This document shows, in pieces, positions 7,663-14,305 of a stretch of 32,309 bases of DNA. The notes under the pieces were generated by a model. That model had not been told where the DNA came from. It ran no database searches and saw nothing but the letters and a program-made list of their open reading frames with translations. This DNA comes from Treponema sp. (GTDB lineage Bacteria; Spirochaetota; Spirochaetia; Treponematales; Breznakiellaceae). Numbering within the stretch: the first letter of the stretch is position 1; each line of letters starts with the position of its first letter. The translations under genes and the position numbers were made by a program. The stretch is taken from assembly GCA_031284195.1 (NCBI GenBank), contig JAITAI010000016.1:1-32309 (forward strand). Direction: 5' to 3'.

Positions 7663-7866
7663 ATGAAATGCGATGAAGTAGCCAAGTTGACGGGCTATGC
7701 GGCTATAACGATCCGCAAGTACGCCGTAGCATTAGGTATCCCCTACACGGGAGAGGACAGGAGGAAAACCTACCACTGGGAGGAGCGGGATGTAGCCCGG
7801 TTCCTAGAGGCCATAAGGGGGGCTGGTGGCCGCCACGACCGGCGGGGGAAGCCCAAAAATTCTTAA
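7663..7866 (+). CDS. Small excisionase/MerR-like helix-turn-helix protein
   Basis: A 67-residue ORF with an AGGAAG ribosome site. The N-terminus MKCDEVAKLTGYAAITIRKY is a clear winged/MerR-type helix-turn-helix of the excisionase (helix-turn-helix_17) sort: a DNA-reading helix after 'TGYA', followed by WEERDVARFLEAI as the wing and second helix. The tail is Arg/Lys/Gly-rich. Proteins of this size act in phage excision, plasmid control or as small regulators. No integrase or phage gene lies nearby, so the role is unknown. Confidence 0.6.
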   Translation: MKCDEVAKLTGYAAITIRKYAVALGIPYTGEDRRKTYHWEERDVARFLEAIRGAGGRHDRRGKPKNS

Positions 7867-8056
7867 AAAATTGAAAAAAAGGCTCGATAAAAAGATAACC
7901 GTTATATATAGGGAGTTGCACAAACTCCCACCACCACCGGCCCTAGGAAATACCAAGCCCGCTGATAGAGTGGGCGAAAAGGGGATGGGTATTGCTCTCG
8001 ATAAAGTGAGGGGCGTATTCATCGGGGGAATGGGCGTGGCACTGCTTTTTCTATAG
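7826..8056 (+). CDS. Doubtful ORF overlapping the HTH gene
   Basis: A 76-codon frame from GTG 7826 overlaps the end of the HTH ORF by 41 nt and has AAGGGGGG close upstream. It encodes a lysine-rich helix (ILKKLKKRLDKKITVIYREL), a proline run and a hydrophobic C-terminus (VFIGGMGVALLFL) that might insert in a membrane. I recognise no family; the basic helix plus hydrophobic end would suit a small membrane-active peptide, but it could be non-coding. Confidence 0.3.
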   Translation: MAATTGGGSPKILKKLKKRLDKKITVIYRELHKLPPPPALGNTKPADRVGEKGMGIALDKVRGVFIGGMGVALLFL

Positions 8057-8062
8057 CAAGGG

Positions 8063-8084
8063 GAGGGGCCTAGTAAAACCCCTC
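8063..8084. terminator. GC hairpin between convergent genes
   Basis: GAGGGG (8063-8068) and CCCCTC (8079-8084) form a 6-bp GC stem with a 10-nt loop between the HTH island (plus strand) and the exported-protein gene (minus strand). No clear T-tract follows on either strand, so only weak termination is expected. Confidence 0.3.
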
Positions 8085-8125
8085 TATCCCTTCTTCAGCA
8101 GTGCTTCATGAGTAGCGTATCTTGT

Positions 8126-8569
8126 TTAGTATCCTCTCCGGCAATGCCAGGTGGATTTTCCCCTGCGGGGAGAGGGGTAAGCAAAATCTGGTCTTACCTG
8201 GGAGAGCCGTTGTTCCGACGGAACTAAATCGTACTCTTTATTATTGAGGGTGAGTTTAGTAGCCCTCAAAAACCGAAAGTCCCCACTTGGGGATGACCGG
8301 GAATACCCCTCAATGGTTACGGTTGCCCCTTCCTTGAGGCCTTCAATAAAGCCGATAAATCGTTCAATCCCCAGGACATAGTAACTTATATCCTTATCTT
8401 GAAGGGCGATCATGCCCTCGAGGATACCGAGTTTTCCAGTAACCTTTAGCGTTTCCAGCGGGGCAGCTTGCCACCTGGGATCAGGTCCTCCCCAAGGATT
8501 CCGGTTCTGGGCAGCGAGCAGTCCTCCGACTGTAACCGCGAGCACGATAAAAAAAATGCTTTTTTTCAT
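8126..8569 (-). CDS. Exported protein, possibly OB-fold
   Basis: A 147-residue protein with a typical signal peptide (MKKSIFFIVLAVTVGGLLAAQ), so it should be periplasmic or surface-exposed. The mature part has alternating strands: LKVTGKLGILEGMIALQDKD, YYVLGIERFIGFIEGLKEGA, VTIEGYS and FLRATKLTLNNKEYDL. The 'V.G.L......I.L...+..YYV' and 'EGA.VTIEGY' pattern suggests a small beta-barrel of OB-fold type, as seen in many treponemal exported proteins. A GGAG precedes the ATG. No enzymatic residues are evident and I give no function. The C-terminus after residue ~125 (SPRRGKSTWHCRRGY) is atypical and may reflect altered sequence near the stop. Confidence 0.72.
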   Translation of the reverse strand: MKKSIFFIVLAVTVGGLLAAQNRNPWGGPDPRWQAAPLETLKVTGKLGILEGMIALQDKDISYYVLGIERFIGFIEGLKEGATVTIEGYSRSSPSGDFRFLRATKLTLNNKEYDLVPSEQRLSQVRPDFAYPSPRRGKSTWHCRRGY

Positions 8570-8873
8570 ATAAACTCCATAAAAGCAGGTTTGTATCTAC
8601 GGAACGTGCTGCACTGGTGGAAACACGTTCTCTGGTGAGGCCAACGGCCTTATCCATATATAAGCAAAACCTATGCCAAGATAAGCCTTGGGTAAATTTG
8701 ATAGGATTTTCTTAATATAACCCAAGAATACCAAAAAAAGCAGAGGATAGTGAGGTCTTATTCCTATTTTTCCCTGATTCAGAGGCTTACAAAAGGGCAA
8801 ATTTTTCCCATCTGGGTAAAATATACCGTTTTTGCCCTTAAGCTCCACAGTGGCGGTCTTGCCCATCCGCAGC
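8570..8873. other. Intergenic stretch, no convincing gene
   Basis: This 304-nt gap contains an open minus-strand frame running out of the kinase gene's 3' end, but its composition (mixed, no ribosome site, no recognisable motif) does not support a gene. An inverted repeat CTTGGGT/ACCCAAG (8687-8693, 8720-8726) is the only structure I see. Confidence 0.4.
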
Positions 8874-10379
8874 TTAGGGGCTTTCTGCATACCCTAACCA
8901 TGCCTCCCGGTAAGCGTCTAGCTCTGGTATGCCGATTTTCAAGACTTCCTGATAGGCTATCTCAAAATCCCCGGAAAGCTCCGGTAGTTTTTTACCGGTC
9001 AAAGCCATCTTAACGGTCATGGCTGCCCCTAAGGCAGTAGCTTCGGCAATGTCCGTGAGGAAAACCGGGTTGTTCGGAAGGGCCGCTGCAAGGAGGGTAT
9101 GGTACGCTTTATCTTTCCTAAAACCCCCTTCGGTAAAAATCCTGGTTCCTGGGACAAGTCCGGTCCGTTCCAGGGCGGTGAGGGTCTGCATAACCAGGGA
9201 TATACCTAAGAGGGCGATTCCCTGTTCGTAGCGTTTAAAAACTCGGGGGATCTGGTTCCCCTGGGCAATAGCGGTAAAGGGATACTCCTGCCCGTCCTCA
9301 ATGATCCGAGGTTTGGACCGGGGGAACTGGCCGGAACCAGGGGTAAGCTCCGGCATGAGAAAGGCTGTTTTTTCGGTAAGCAGGGAACGATACTGGGATA
9401 CCTCAAAGGGAGGCATATCCTGCCGTCCATGTATATCCATGAGCAGGCGGGACCAGGTTTCAAATTCCTGGCCTCCCAGAAAGATCGCGGTTTTCACCGG
9501 TGTTCCAAAGGCAGAAATATTGAAGAAGACCGCTTTGCCCAGCTCTTCAGGGGCGAATCCATAGACCTGTAGGGGATTCATAATAACACACCAGGTCCCG
9601 GTGGAATTAAGTACAAACCCCCTTTCTCCGTGTTTGGCAAAATGGGGGAGCAGGGAAGCATTGGAATCGTGGATACCCAGGGTGAAGATTACCTCCTCTG
9701 GAAGACCGGTTTTCCGGGCAAATGTCGGACTCAGGGTTCCCAACACATCCCAGGAGGCCTCCAGATGATTCGGCATGAGCGTCGTTACCCCCAGACCCTG
9801 GGCCACCGCGGAAAAACACCCTTGCCGTTGATCCCAGAGGTAACTATGACAGCCCATATAGGTTCCTTCAACCCCGGTTTTGCCTGAAAACCGGTACCCC
9901 CAATATTGGGGATAGAGCAGCAGTTGAACCGTCTGCTTGAAACCCTCGGGATAGTGTTCCTGGGCGAAAAAGATTCCTTTGCCAGTGTTGATCAGGGCCT
10001 TGAAAGCGGGAGTACCGGTTTCTTCCTGGAGCGCCTCTGGGGAACCAAACCGGGCATAGAAGCGCGCATGAAACCCATCTCCCGGCTCATGGGTATAGTA
10101 CACGCAGGGCATCGAAGGGGTCCCGTCTTTTCCCACTCCTACAAAAGTAGCTCCGTGGGTACTCAAGGCTATACCTTTAATCGGATAGAGCCGGGCATAC
10201 TGGGCGACTTGTTCGGTGAACCAGTCCTCCATAGCCGCCAGATCATGGGTTTCCAATCCATCCATACGGAGAGACGGAAAATTCCGGTACCGGGCATCCA
10301 CCGGTGTCAGGGTATCATCATAGATCGCCACTTTCTTATTGGTCATCCCGATATCGATCACCGCAATAGCATATTTCAC
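8874..10379 (-). CDS. FGGY-family carbohydrate kinase
   Basis: An ATP-dependent sugar kinase of the FGGY family (xylulo-, fuculo-, rhamnulokinase relatives), 501 residues, full length. The N-terminal ATPase lobe starts AIAVIDIGMTNKK (phosphate-1 motif, Asp9) and has ALSTHGAT. The catalytic base region is LGIHDSNASLLPH (Asp238), followed by VLNSTGTWCVIMNP and the C-terminal adenosine motif IFTEGGFRKDKAYHTL with a GAA near the end. The STGTW motif resembles fuculokinase/rhamnulokinase, so a deoxy-ketose or ketose substrate is likely, but the exact sugar is not determined. It is the last gene of the PHP-SDR-kinase operon, 17 nt after the SDR stop, with GGGAGGGGGAGG as ribosome site. Confidence 0.9.
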   Translation of the reverse strand: MKYAIAVIDIGMTNKKVAIYDDTLTPVDARYRNFPSLRMDGLETHDLAAMEDWFTEQVAQYARLYPIKGIALSTHGATFVGVGKDGTPSMPCVYYTHEPGDGFHARFYARFGSPEALQEETGTPAFKALINTGKGIFFAQEHYPEGFKQTVQLLLYPQYWGYRFSGKTGVEGTYMGCHSYLWDQRQGCFSAVAQGLGVTTLMPNHLEASWDVLGTLSPTFARKTGLPEEVIFTLGIHDSNASLLPHFAKHGERGFVLNSTGTWCVIMNPLQVYGFAPEELGKAVFFNISAFGTPVKTAIFLGGQEFETWSRLLMDIHGRQDMPPFEVSQYRSLLTEKTAFLMPELTPGSGQFPRSKPRIIEDGQEYPFTAIAQGNQIPRVFKRYEQGIALLGISLVMQTLTALERTGLVPGTRIFTEGGFRKDKAYHTLLAAALPNNPVFLTDIAEATALGAAMTVKMALTGKKLPELSGDFEIAYQEVLKIGIPELDAYREAWLGYAESP

Positions 10380-10396
10380 CCTCCCCCTCCCAAGCC

Positions 10397-11677
10397 CTAG
10401 TGTAACATCACCTGACCACCGGTAACCGGGACCGCCTGACCGGTTTCATACTCCTGTTCTATAATATAGTAGACGGCTCGCATCACATCCGGGCCGGTAC
10501 AGCCCCGTTTCATCGGGACCTTGGCTTCATAATAGGCCTTTACATCCGCGATATGCTTGGCTCCCGGCACTTTGCCGGCTCTCAGATATTGGACGAAAAG
10601 GCCCTTTTCCGGGTCAGACCAGAGGGACCCGTCAAAGAAATTGCCAGGACAGATGGCATTTACCTTGATGTTATAGTCCACCAGTTCCAGGGCAAAGCTC
10701 TGGGTCAATCCGATACCGCCGAATTTTCCCCCTGCATAGGCGCTGTTTTTATTTGACCCTTCAAGACCGGACTTGGAATTGATCTGGATGATGTCGGTTT
10801 TCCAGTGCGGAGCGGTCCAGTGCTGCTCCCTAAACAATAAACCTGCGTATTTCGCTATGAGAAAGAACCCGGTATAATTAATATCCGTAACCAAAGAAAA
10901 GTCTTGCAAGCTCTGTTCCAGAACGCTTCCGGCTTTGAGTACTCCTGCATTGCTGATACAGATATCCAATCCTCCGGCGTTTTGTATCAGGGTCGTAAAC
11001 AGGGCCTTCACCGAGGCTTCATCCGCTACATTCACCGCCACGGGGATTGCCGCAGTCCGTCTTTCCTTGGCATTGATCTGTACCGCTAGGGTTTCCGCTC
11101 CTTCCCAGTTGCAATCCGCAATAAACACCAGGGCCCCTGAAGCAGCGAGGCTTTGAACGATGATTGCTCCAATACCTTGAGCCCCCCCTGTTACCAGGGC
11201 AATCTTGTTCTTCACTACCTCAGATCGATGAGCAGCGTTGAAACCAGGAAGGGGCAGCGGTACTTTTTCTATTAAAAGAGCATCGTTTTTTGTCTCCATC
11301 CGTTCTTTAACCGCATCAAAGTCCCGGTCGATCCAATAAATCCCCTGGACCGTATCGGCATTTTTTACCACCACACAAGAAGGCGCCTTTTTACCCGCCT
11401 CAGTCCGTGCCATGGCTTCTGCCCCTGCCGGGGCCCGGTCGAATTCCCAGGCCGTATAGGCATCCTGCAGGATCTTGGCAGCATACTCGATATCCAAGAA
11501 TTGTTGATCGTATAGTGCCGGGGTGATATCAATGATCAATGCCTCTTGGGGGATTTCGGTTTCTCCCGGTGGGCTCTGCATAAGCACCCAGGGGTATCTA
11601 CCGGTATTGAGATAAAGCCCCCGGATAAGCAGCGCCACCACAGCGGGATCCGCCAGTTTTCGTTCAGCCCTTTCCAT
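10397..11677 (-). CDS. Sorbitol-6-phosphate 2-dehydrogenase-like SDR with extra N-terminal domain
   Basis: The C-terminal ~265 residues are a classical short-chain dehydrogenase: NKIALVTGGAQGIG (NAD(P) loop), ISNAGVL, INSKSGLEGSNKNSAYAGGK with the Ser-Tyr-Lys catalytic set, and GLTQSFALELVDYNIKVNAI. The segment IIQINSKSG...FGGIGLTQS and the C-terminal TGQAVPVTGGQVM closely match SrlD. It should oxidise a sugar-alcohol phosphate or a related compound. The first ~155 residues (for example AVVALLIRGLYLNTGRYPWV) are not part of the SDR fold and match nothing I recognise. ATG 11677 follows GGGAGG; a TTG at 11683 is less likely. It overlaps the PHP gene by 14 nt. Confidence 0.85.
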   Translation of the reverse strand: MERAERKLADPAVVALLIRGLYLNTGRYPWVLMQSPPGETEIPQEALIIDITPALYDQQFLDIEYAAKILQDAYTAWEFDRAPAGAEAMARTEAGKKAPSCVVVKNADTVQGIYWIDRDFDAVKERMETKNDALLIEKVPLPLPGFNAAHRSEVVKNKIALVTGGAQGIGAIIVQSLAASGALVFIADCNWEGAETLAVQINAKERRTAAIPVAVNVADEASVKALFTTLIQNAGGLDICISNAGVLKAGSVLEQSLQDFSLVTDINYTGFFLIAKYAGLLFREQHWTAPHWKTDIIQINSKSGLEGSNKNSAYAGGKFGGIGLTQSFALELVDYNIKVNAICPGNFFDGSLWSDPEKGLFVQYLRAGKVPGAKHIADVKAYYEAKVPMKRGCTGPDVMRAVYYIIEQEYETGQAVPVTGGQVMLH

Positions 11678-13025
11678 ATACAAACCTCCCTTGTCGTAAG
11701 TTCTCTACTATGTTTATTGCCGCTGCTTCAGGGTGATGGCGATCCAGCGCTCTTCCTGCAGCCGCGTAGATTTCAAGCCGCGATGCCAAGGACTCCCCTG
11801 CAAGGGGATTTTCTGAAGAAAAGAGGCCCCACCGGGGATCCACTGAACCGAGCCGTTCATGGGCGATGAGGGCCCAGGTGGTATCCACGAGGTGCCGGAA
11901 GGGGGGGCTCACTACTTCGGGACAGGTAAAGGATTGACGGGAACTGTTGATATCCACCCCTGAAATTTCCATGAAACCCCAGGCAGTACATAAAGCCCTG
12001 ACCCGCTGGAGCTGTTCCGGGGTATTCCGGGGAGGCATATAGGTAATTCCCTGATAACCGATACGGGCTAATGCCTCAAAAAGGGCTTCCAGATAGGAAT
12101 CTTCGAATCGTTCTGCTTGTTTGTCTCCTGTAGGCGATTCTCCTACATCCCCCAGGTAGGCGTAAGCCGGAATCGCCCCAATAGAACGGGCAAAGTCCAC
12201 CACGGTTTGAGCAGGGATACATTCTTTTTCCTGGGGCTGGATAAATATTCGGGGGAGCAAGGCTGATTTCAGAACCCCCAGGAGATCATAGGGGTAATGG
12301 GGATTTTCCGGATCCGCAAGCGATGCCCCGATTTTGGGTCCTGGCGCTATCCCCAGCGTGGTGTTAAGTCCCTGCACTAAAGGAGAGCCTTTCCCGTATC
12401 GTTGGAGGATCTTACCGGCAACTGCGGCCAAAAGATGCCGTTCGGTGATTGCTCCTCCCTCGGCATATTGGGACGCATCCCGCACCTCGTGGCCAAAATC
12501 AATTTCATCAAAACCCTTTTCGATGAGCAGGGCATTGGCTGCTTCGGTCATGGCTTGGATCCGGAGGACCCGTTCCGCCCGGATAGGCAAGAGGAATTCT
12601 TGCACTGCGGCAAAGCACGGCCGGGGTATCCCTTGGACGGTCATGTAGAGGATCCCCGCAGAATCAGGGTTGTTGATCTTGCGTTGGGTAAACGGGCTAG
12701 GCCCGTCAGGGCCCTGGGTAAAACTGACCCGGACCTCGAAGCCCACACATGCCCCGATACCCAGGCTTGCACCGGCGCTGAGCATCTCTTCTGCTGCTGC
12801 AAGGGAATCATGATCCACCGAACCTGCTGCTTCAAGCCCCGCGTCCCGAGCCTTTAAGGCCGCCATACTCGGAGTATAGGGGCTGAAACTATAGATAGTA
12901 TGGATATGATTATTGATTTCTCCGGTGGTTTTCACAAGACCCGGCTTTTCCGTTGCCTCCGCTTTGAGTGCTGAAAGCCGCTCTTCTCTTGAAACCTTGG
13001 GGTTGTTGATTGCCTGGTAATGCAT
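11664..13025 (-). CDS. PHP-domain protein of a sugar operon
   Basis: A 453-residue PHP (polymerase and histidinol phosphatase) metallo-hydrolase-type protein. PHP motif I is NNHIHTIYSFSPYTP (His40, His42), motif II DHDS (Asp71, His72), and motif III GFEV (Glu97). A later candidate ligand region is DFGHEVRD. The usual final GxDxH motif appears as SGVDINSS, with Asn in place of the metal-binding His. It could be a phosphatase for a sugar phosphate, or a variant with altered metal chemistry. It is the first gene of a three-gene operon (PHP, SDR, FGGY kinase) and has no ribosome site at its ATG; a good promoter ends about 10 nt upstream. Confidence 0.82.
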   Translation of the reverse strand: MHYQAINNPKVSREERLSALKAEATEKPGLVKTTGEINNHIHTIYSFSPYTPSMAALKARDAGLEAAGSVDHDSLAAAEEMLSAGASLGIGACVGFEVRVSFTQGPDGPSPFTQRKINNPDSAGILYMTVQGIPRPCFAAVQEFLLPIRAERVLRIQAMTEAANALLIEKGFDEIDFGHEVRDASQYAEGGAITERHLLAAVAGKILQRYGKGSPLVQGLNTTLGIAPGPKIGASLADPENPHYPYDLLGVLKSALLPRIFIQPQEKECIPAQTVVDFARSIGAIPAYAYLGDVGESPTGDKQAERFEDSYLEALFEALARIGYQGITYMPPRNTPEQLQRVRALCTAWGFMEISGVDINSSRQSFTCPEVVSPPFRHLVDTTWALIAHERLGSVDPRWGLFSSENPLAGESLASRLEIYAAAGRALDRHHPEAAAINIVENLRQGRFVYGKG

Positions 13026-13034
13026 GTGATTTTA

Positions 13035-13063
13035 ATTATATACTATTCAAACTTTTGTGTCAG
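13035..13063 (-). promoter_or_regulatory. Promoter of the PHP-SDR-kinase operon
   Basis: On the minus strand CTGACA (13063-13058, five of six to consensus) is separated by 17 nt from a perfect TATAAT (13040-13035). Transcription should start near 13028, only about three nt before the ATG at 13025, so the mRNA would be essentially leaderless. Confidence 0.6.
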
Positions 13064-13426
13064 CAGAAAGCGTGTAGGTACAGCGTAAAAGCCTTTACTT
13101 CGGTATCTTTGAGAAAAGTCCAGGAATTGTACGGATTTCCGTTCTCAAGCCTTAGTACAACCGTACAATAGTAAAAAACCCACGGATTTTCCCGTAGCCT
13201 TGGTGAAGACCTGCACTCATTAACGCGGCGGGTTGTTACCCTGCATGGTTTAATCCGCAGACAAATTTTTAAATGCAAAAGCCCTGCGTGTAGGTGCAGG
13301 ATACACCCATAGAAAAAACTTCCAGGGTCTTGGGGCCTCTCAGGCCCCCATAGAGGAGCGGTAAGTGGCCGGGTGCAAAGGCCCGGCCTGTTCTGCAGGA
13401 AGGGTCTCCTGACTAGAGGCGCTTTA

Positions 13427-13472
13427 AGTCCGATACAGCCAACAGGGCATGCTACTCCGGGGAATAAGCCTC
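13427..13472. repeat. Dispersed intergenic repeat, copy 1
   Basis: A 46-nt segment beginning TAAGTCCGATACAGCCAAC and containing CTCCGGGGA aligns without gaps to 23347-23392 at about 34 of 46 positions. It is not inside a gene. Reading the minus strand, both copies contain a short frame with 'CIGL', but stops and sequence divergence argue for a non-coding or decayed element. Confidence 0.5.
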
Positions 13473-13498
13473 AAGTTCTGCGAGACTTCAGCGCTCTT

Positions 13499-13633
13499 TT
13501 AAGGAACAAGATGATGATCGGTCCTCGCTGCCATCGCAAAGGTTTCTATGGGCTTATCCTGAGTGCACGGATCAAGACGCATGAGCATGTCCTCCACGGT
13601 GAAGGCAAGTACCTTTTTAATTCTTTGTGACAT
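13499..13633 (-). CDS. Very short ORF of unknown status
   Basis: A 44-codon frame encodes MSQRIKKVLAFTVEDMLMRL followed by DPCTQDKPIETFAM and a stop. Codon pattern and helix-like composition look protein-like, but there is no good ribosome site and I recognise no family. It could be the amino-terminal remnant of a larger lost gene in this decaying region. Confidence 0.22.
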   Translation of the reverse strand: MSQRIKKVLAFTVEDMLMRLDPCTQDKPIETFAMAARTDHHLVP

Positions 13634-13898
13634 AAAAAAAATCTTTCCAGTGCTTCACGGTAGGTCAAAGGATACATCCTTATTATAATAGGTCTTACAG
13701 CTTCACTTCCCAAAACGTATGCGCCTCCAATAAACACTCGGGAATGGTTCATAAAAAGCGGGAAATGAGCTGTCTAAACCAAGGAGGTTTTATGCCTTTC
13801 AGCTTCTAGATGAACATAGGGGGAAGAAGCCTGTGGTCAACAGATTAAGAATTGCTTGTCCCCTGATTACGCTCATTTTCGCAGATTTACTAAGAATA

Positions 13899-13942
13899 GC
13901 GGCACGAAAAACCCGGGTAATCCGCTTAATCGGTGGGCCGCT
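13899..13942. repeat. Structured repeat element, copy 1
   Basis: AGCGGC and GCCGCT close a stem around ACGAAAAAC, CCGGGTAAT, CCGCTTAATCGG and GGTGGGCC. The blocks ACGAAAAA, GGGTAATC, CCGCTTAATCGG and GGTGGGCC all recur around 23163-23209, mostly on the opposite strand, so this is a copy of a dispersed intergenic element. Confidence 0.45.
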
Positions 13943-14129
13943 TTGTCTTCATCTGCTTAAGCTGTTGACTGGGAAAAGAAGTCCCCTTAGCGCTTCAAAG
14001 GGGATTCCTGCAGAGGGTAGGCTCTTCAGGTTATACAACCTTACCGGTAGATGAAGGCTTCTTGGGGGCCCCTCATCTGGACATCGGTAAATTAAGGATC
14101 CTTCATATTCAGACGGTGTACCGCCCACA

Positions 14130-14264
14130 CGTTACGAAAAGGGTCGCTGGGGAAATCCCCGGGATCTGGCAGGAGCAGCGGTGTTCCTCGCATCCTCTGC
14201 GTTGGATTACGTGAACGGTTTTACCCTTGCCGCGGACGGAGGCTGGCTTGCCCGCTCAGTTTAA
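14130..14264 (+). pseudogene. C-terminal remnant of a KduD-like dehydrogenase
   Basis: From 14145 the plus strand reads [20 protein letters not shown], then [19 protein letters not shown] and TAA at 14262. This is the diagnostic C-terminus of 2-dehydro-3-deoxy-D-gluconate 5-dehydrogenase (KduD, pectin/uronate breakdown), which ends in DGGWLAR in many bacteria. Only about 40 codons remain; the Rossmann domain and active site are absent upstream. It is therefore a broken gene, indicating past uronate catabolism at this locus or acquisition of a fragment. Confidence 0.72.
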
Positions 14265-14305
14265 GAAAAGCTGCGGTATCTTCTCGCTTACCCCTCAGTG
14301 GTTCT

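Larger units (their letters stand above)
13026..14129. other. Long region without intact genes
   Basis: About 1.1 kb without a convincing gene. It holds the PHP promoter, a 9-bp inverted repeat ATTGTACGG/CCGTACAAT (13126-13134, 13161-13169), two copies of GCGTGTAGGT (near 13069 and 13281), a diverged repeat (13427-13472) shared with 23347-23392, and a structured element at 13899-13942 shared with 23163-23209. Short open frames exist on both strands (13546-13752 minus, 13833-14054 plus), but none has a convincing ribosome site or recognisable domain. Confidence 0.5.

Noticed and set aside
8597-8890. Minus-strand 97-codon frame after the FGGY kinase
   Set aside because: No ribosome site, overlaps the kinase end in another frame, no recognisable motif; likely non-coding.
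13060-13278. Minus-strand 72-codon frame upstream of the PHP operon
   Set aside because: It crosses an inverted repeat and the PHP promoter region and encodes no recognisable protein.
13833-14054. Plus-strand 73-codon frame in the repeat-bearing region
   Set aside because: It spans the structured repeat element at 13899-13942 and has no convincing ribosome site.
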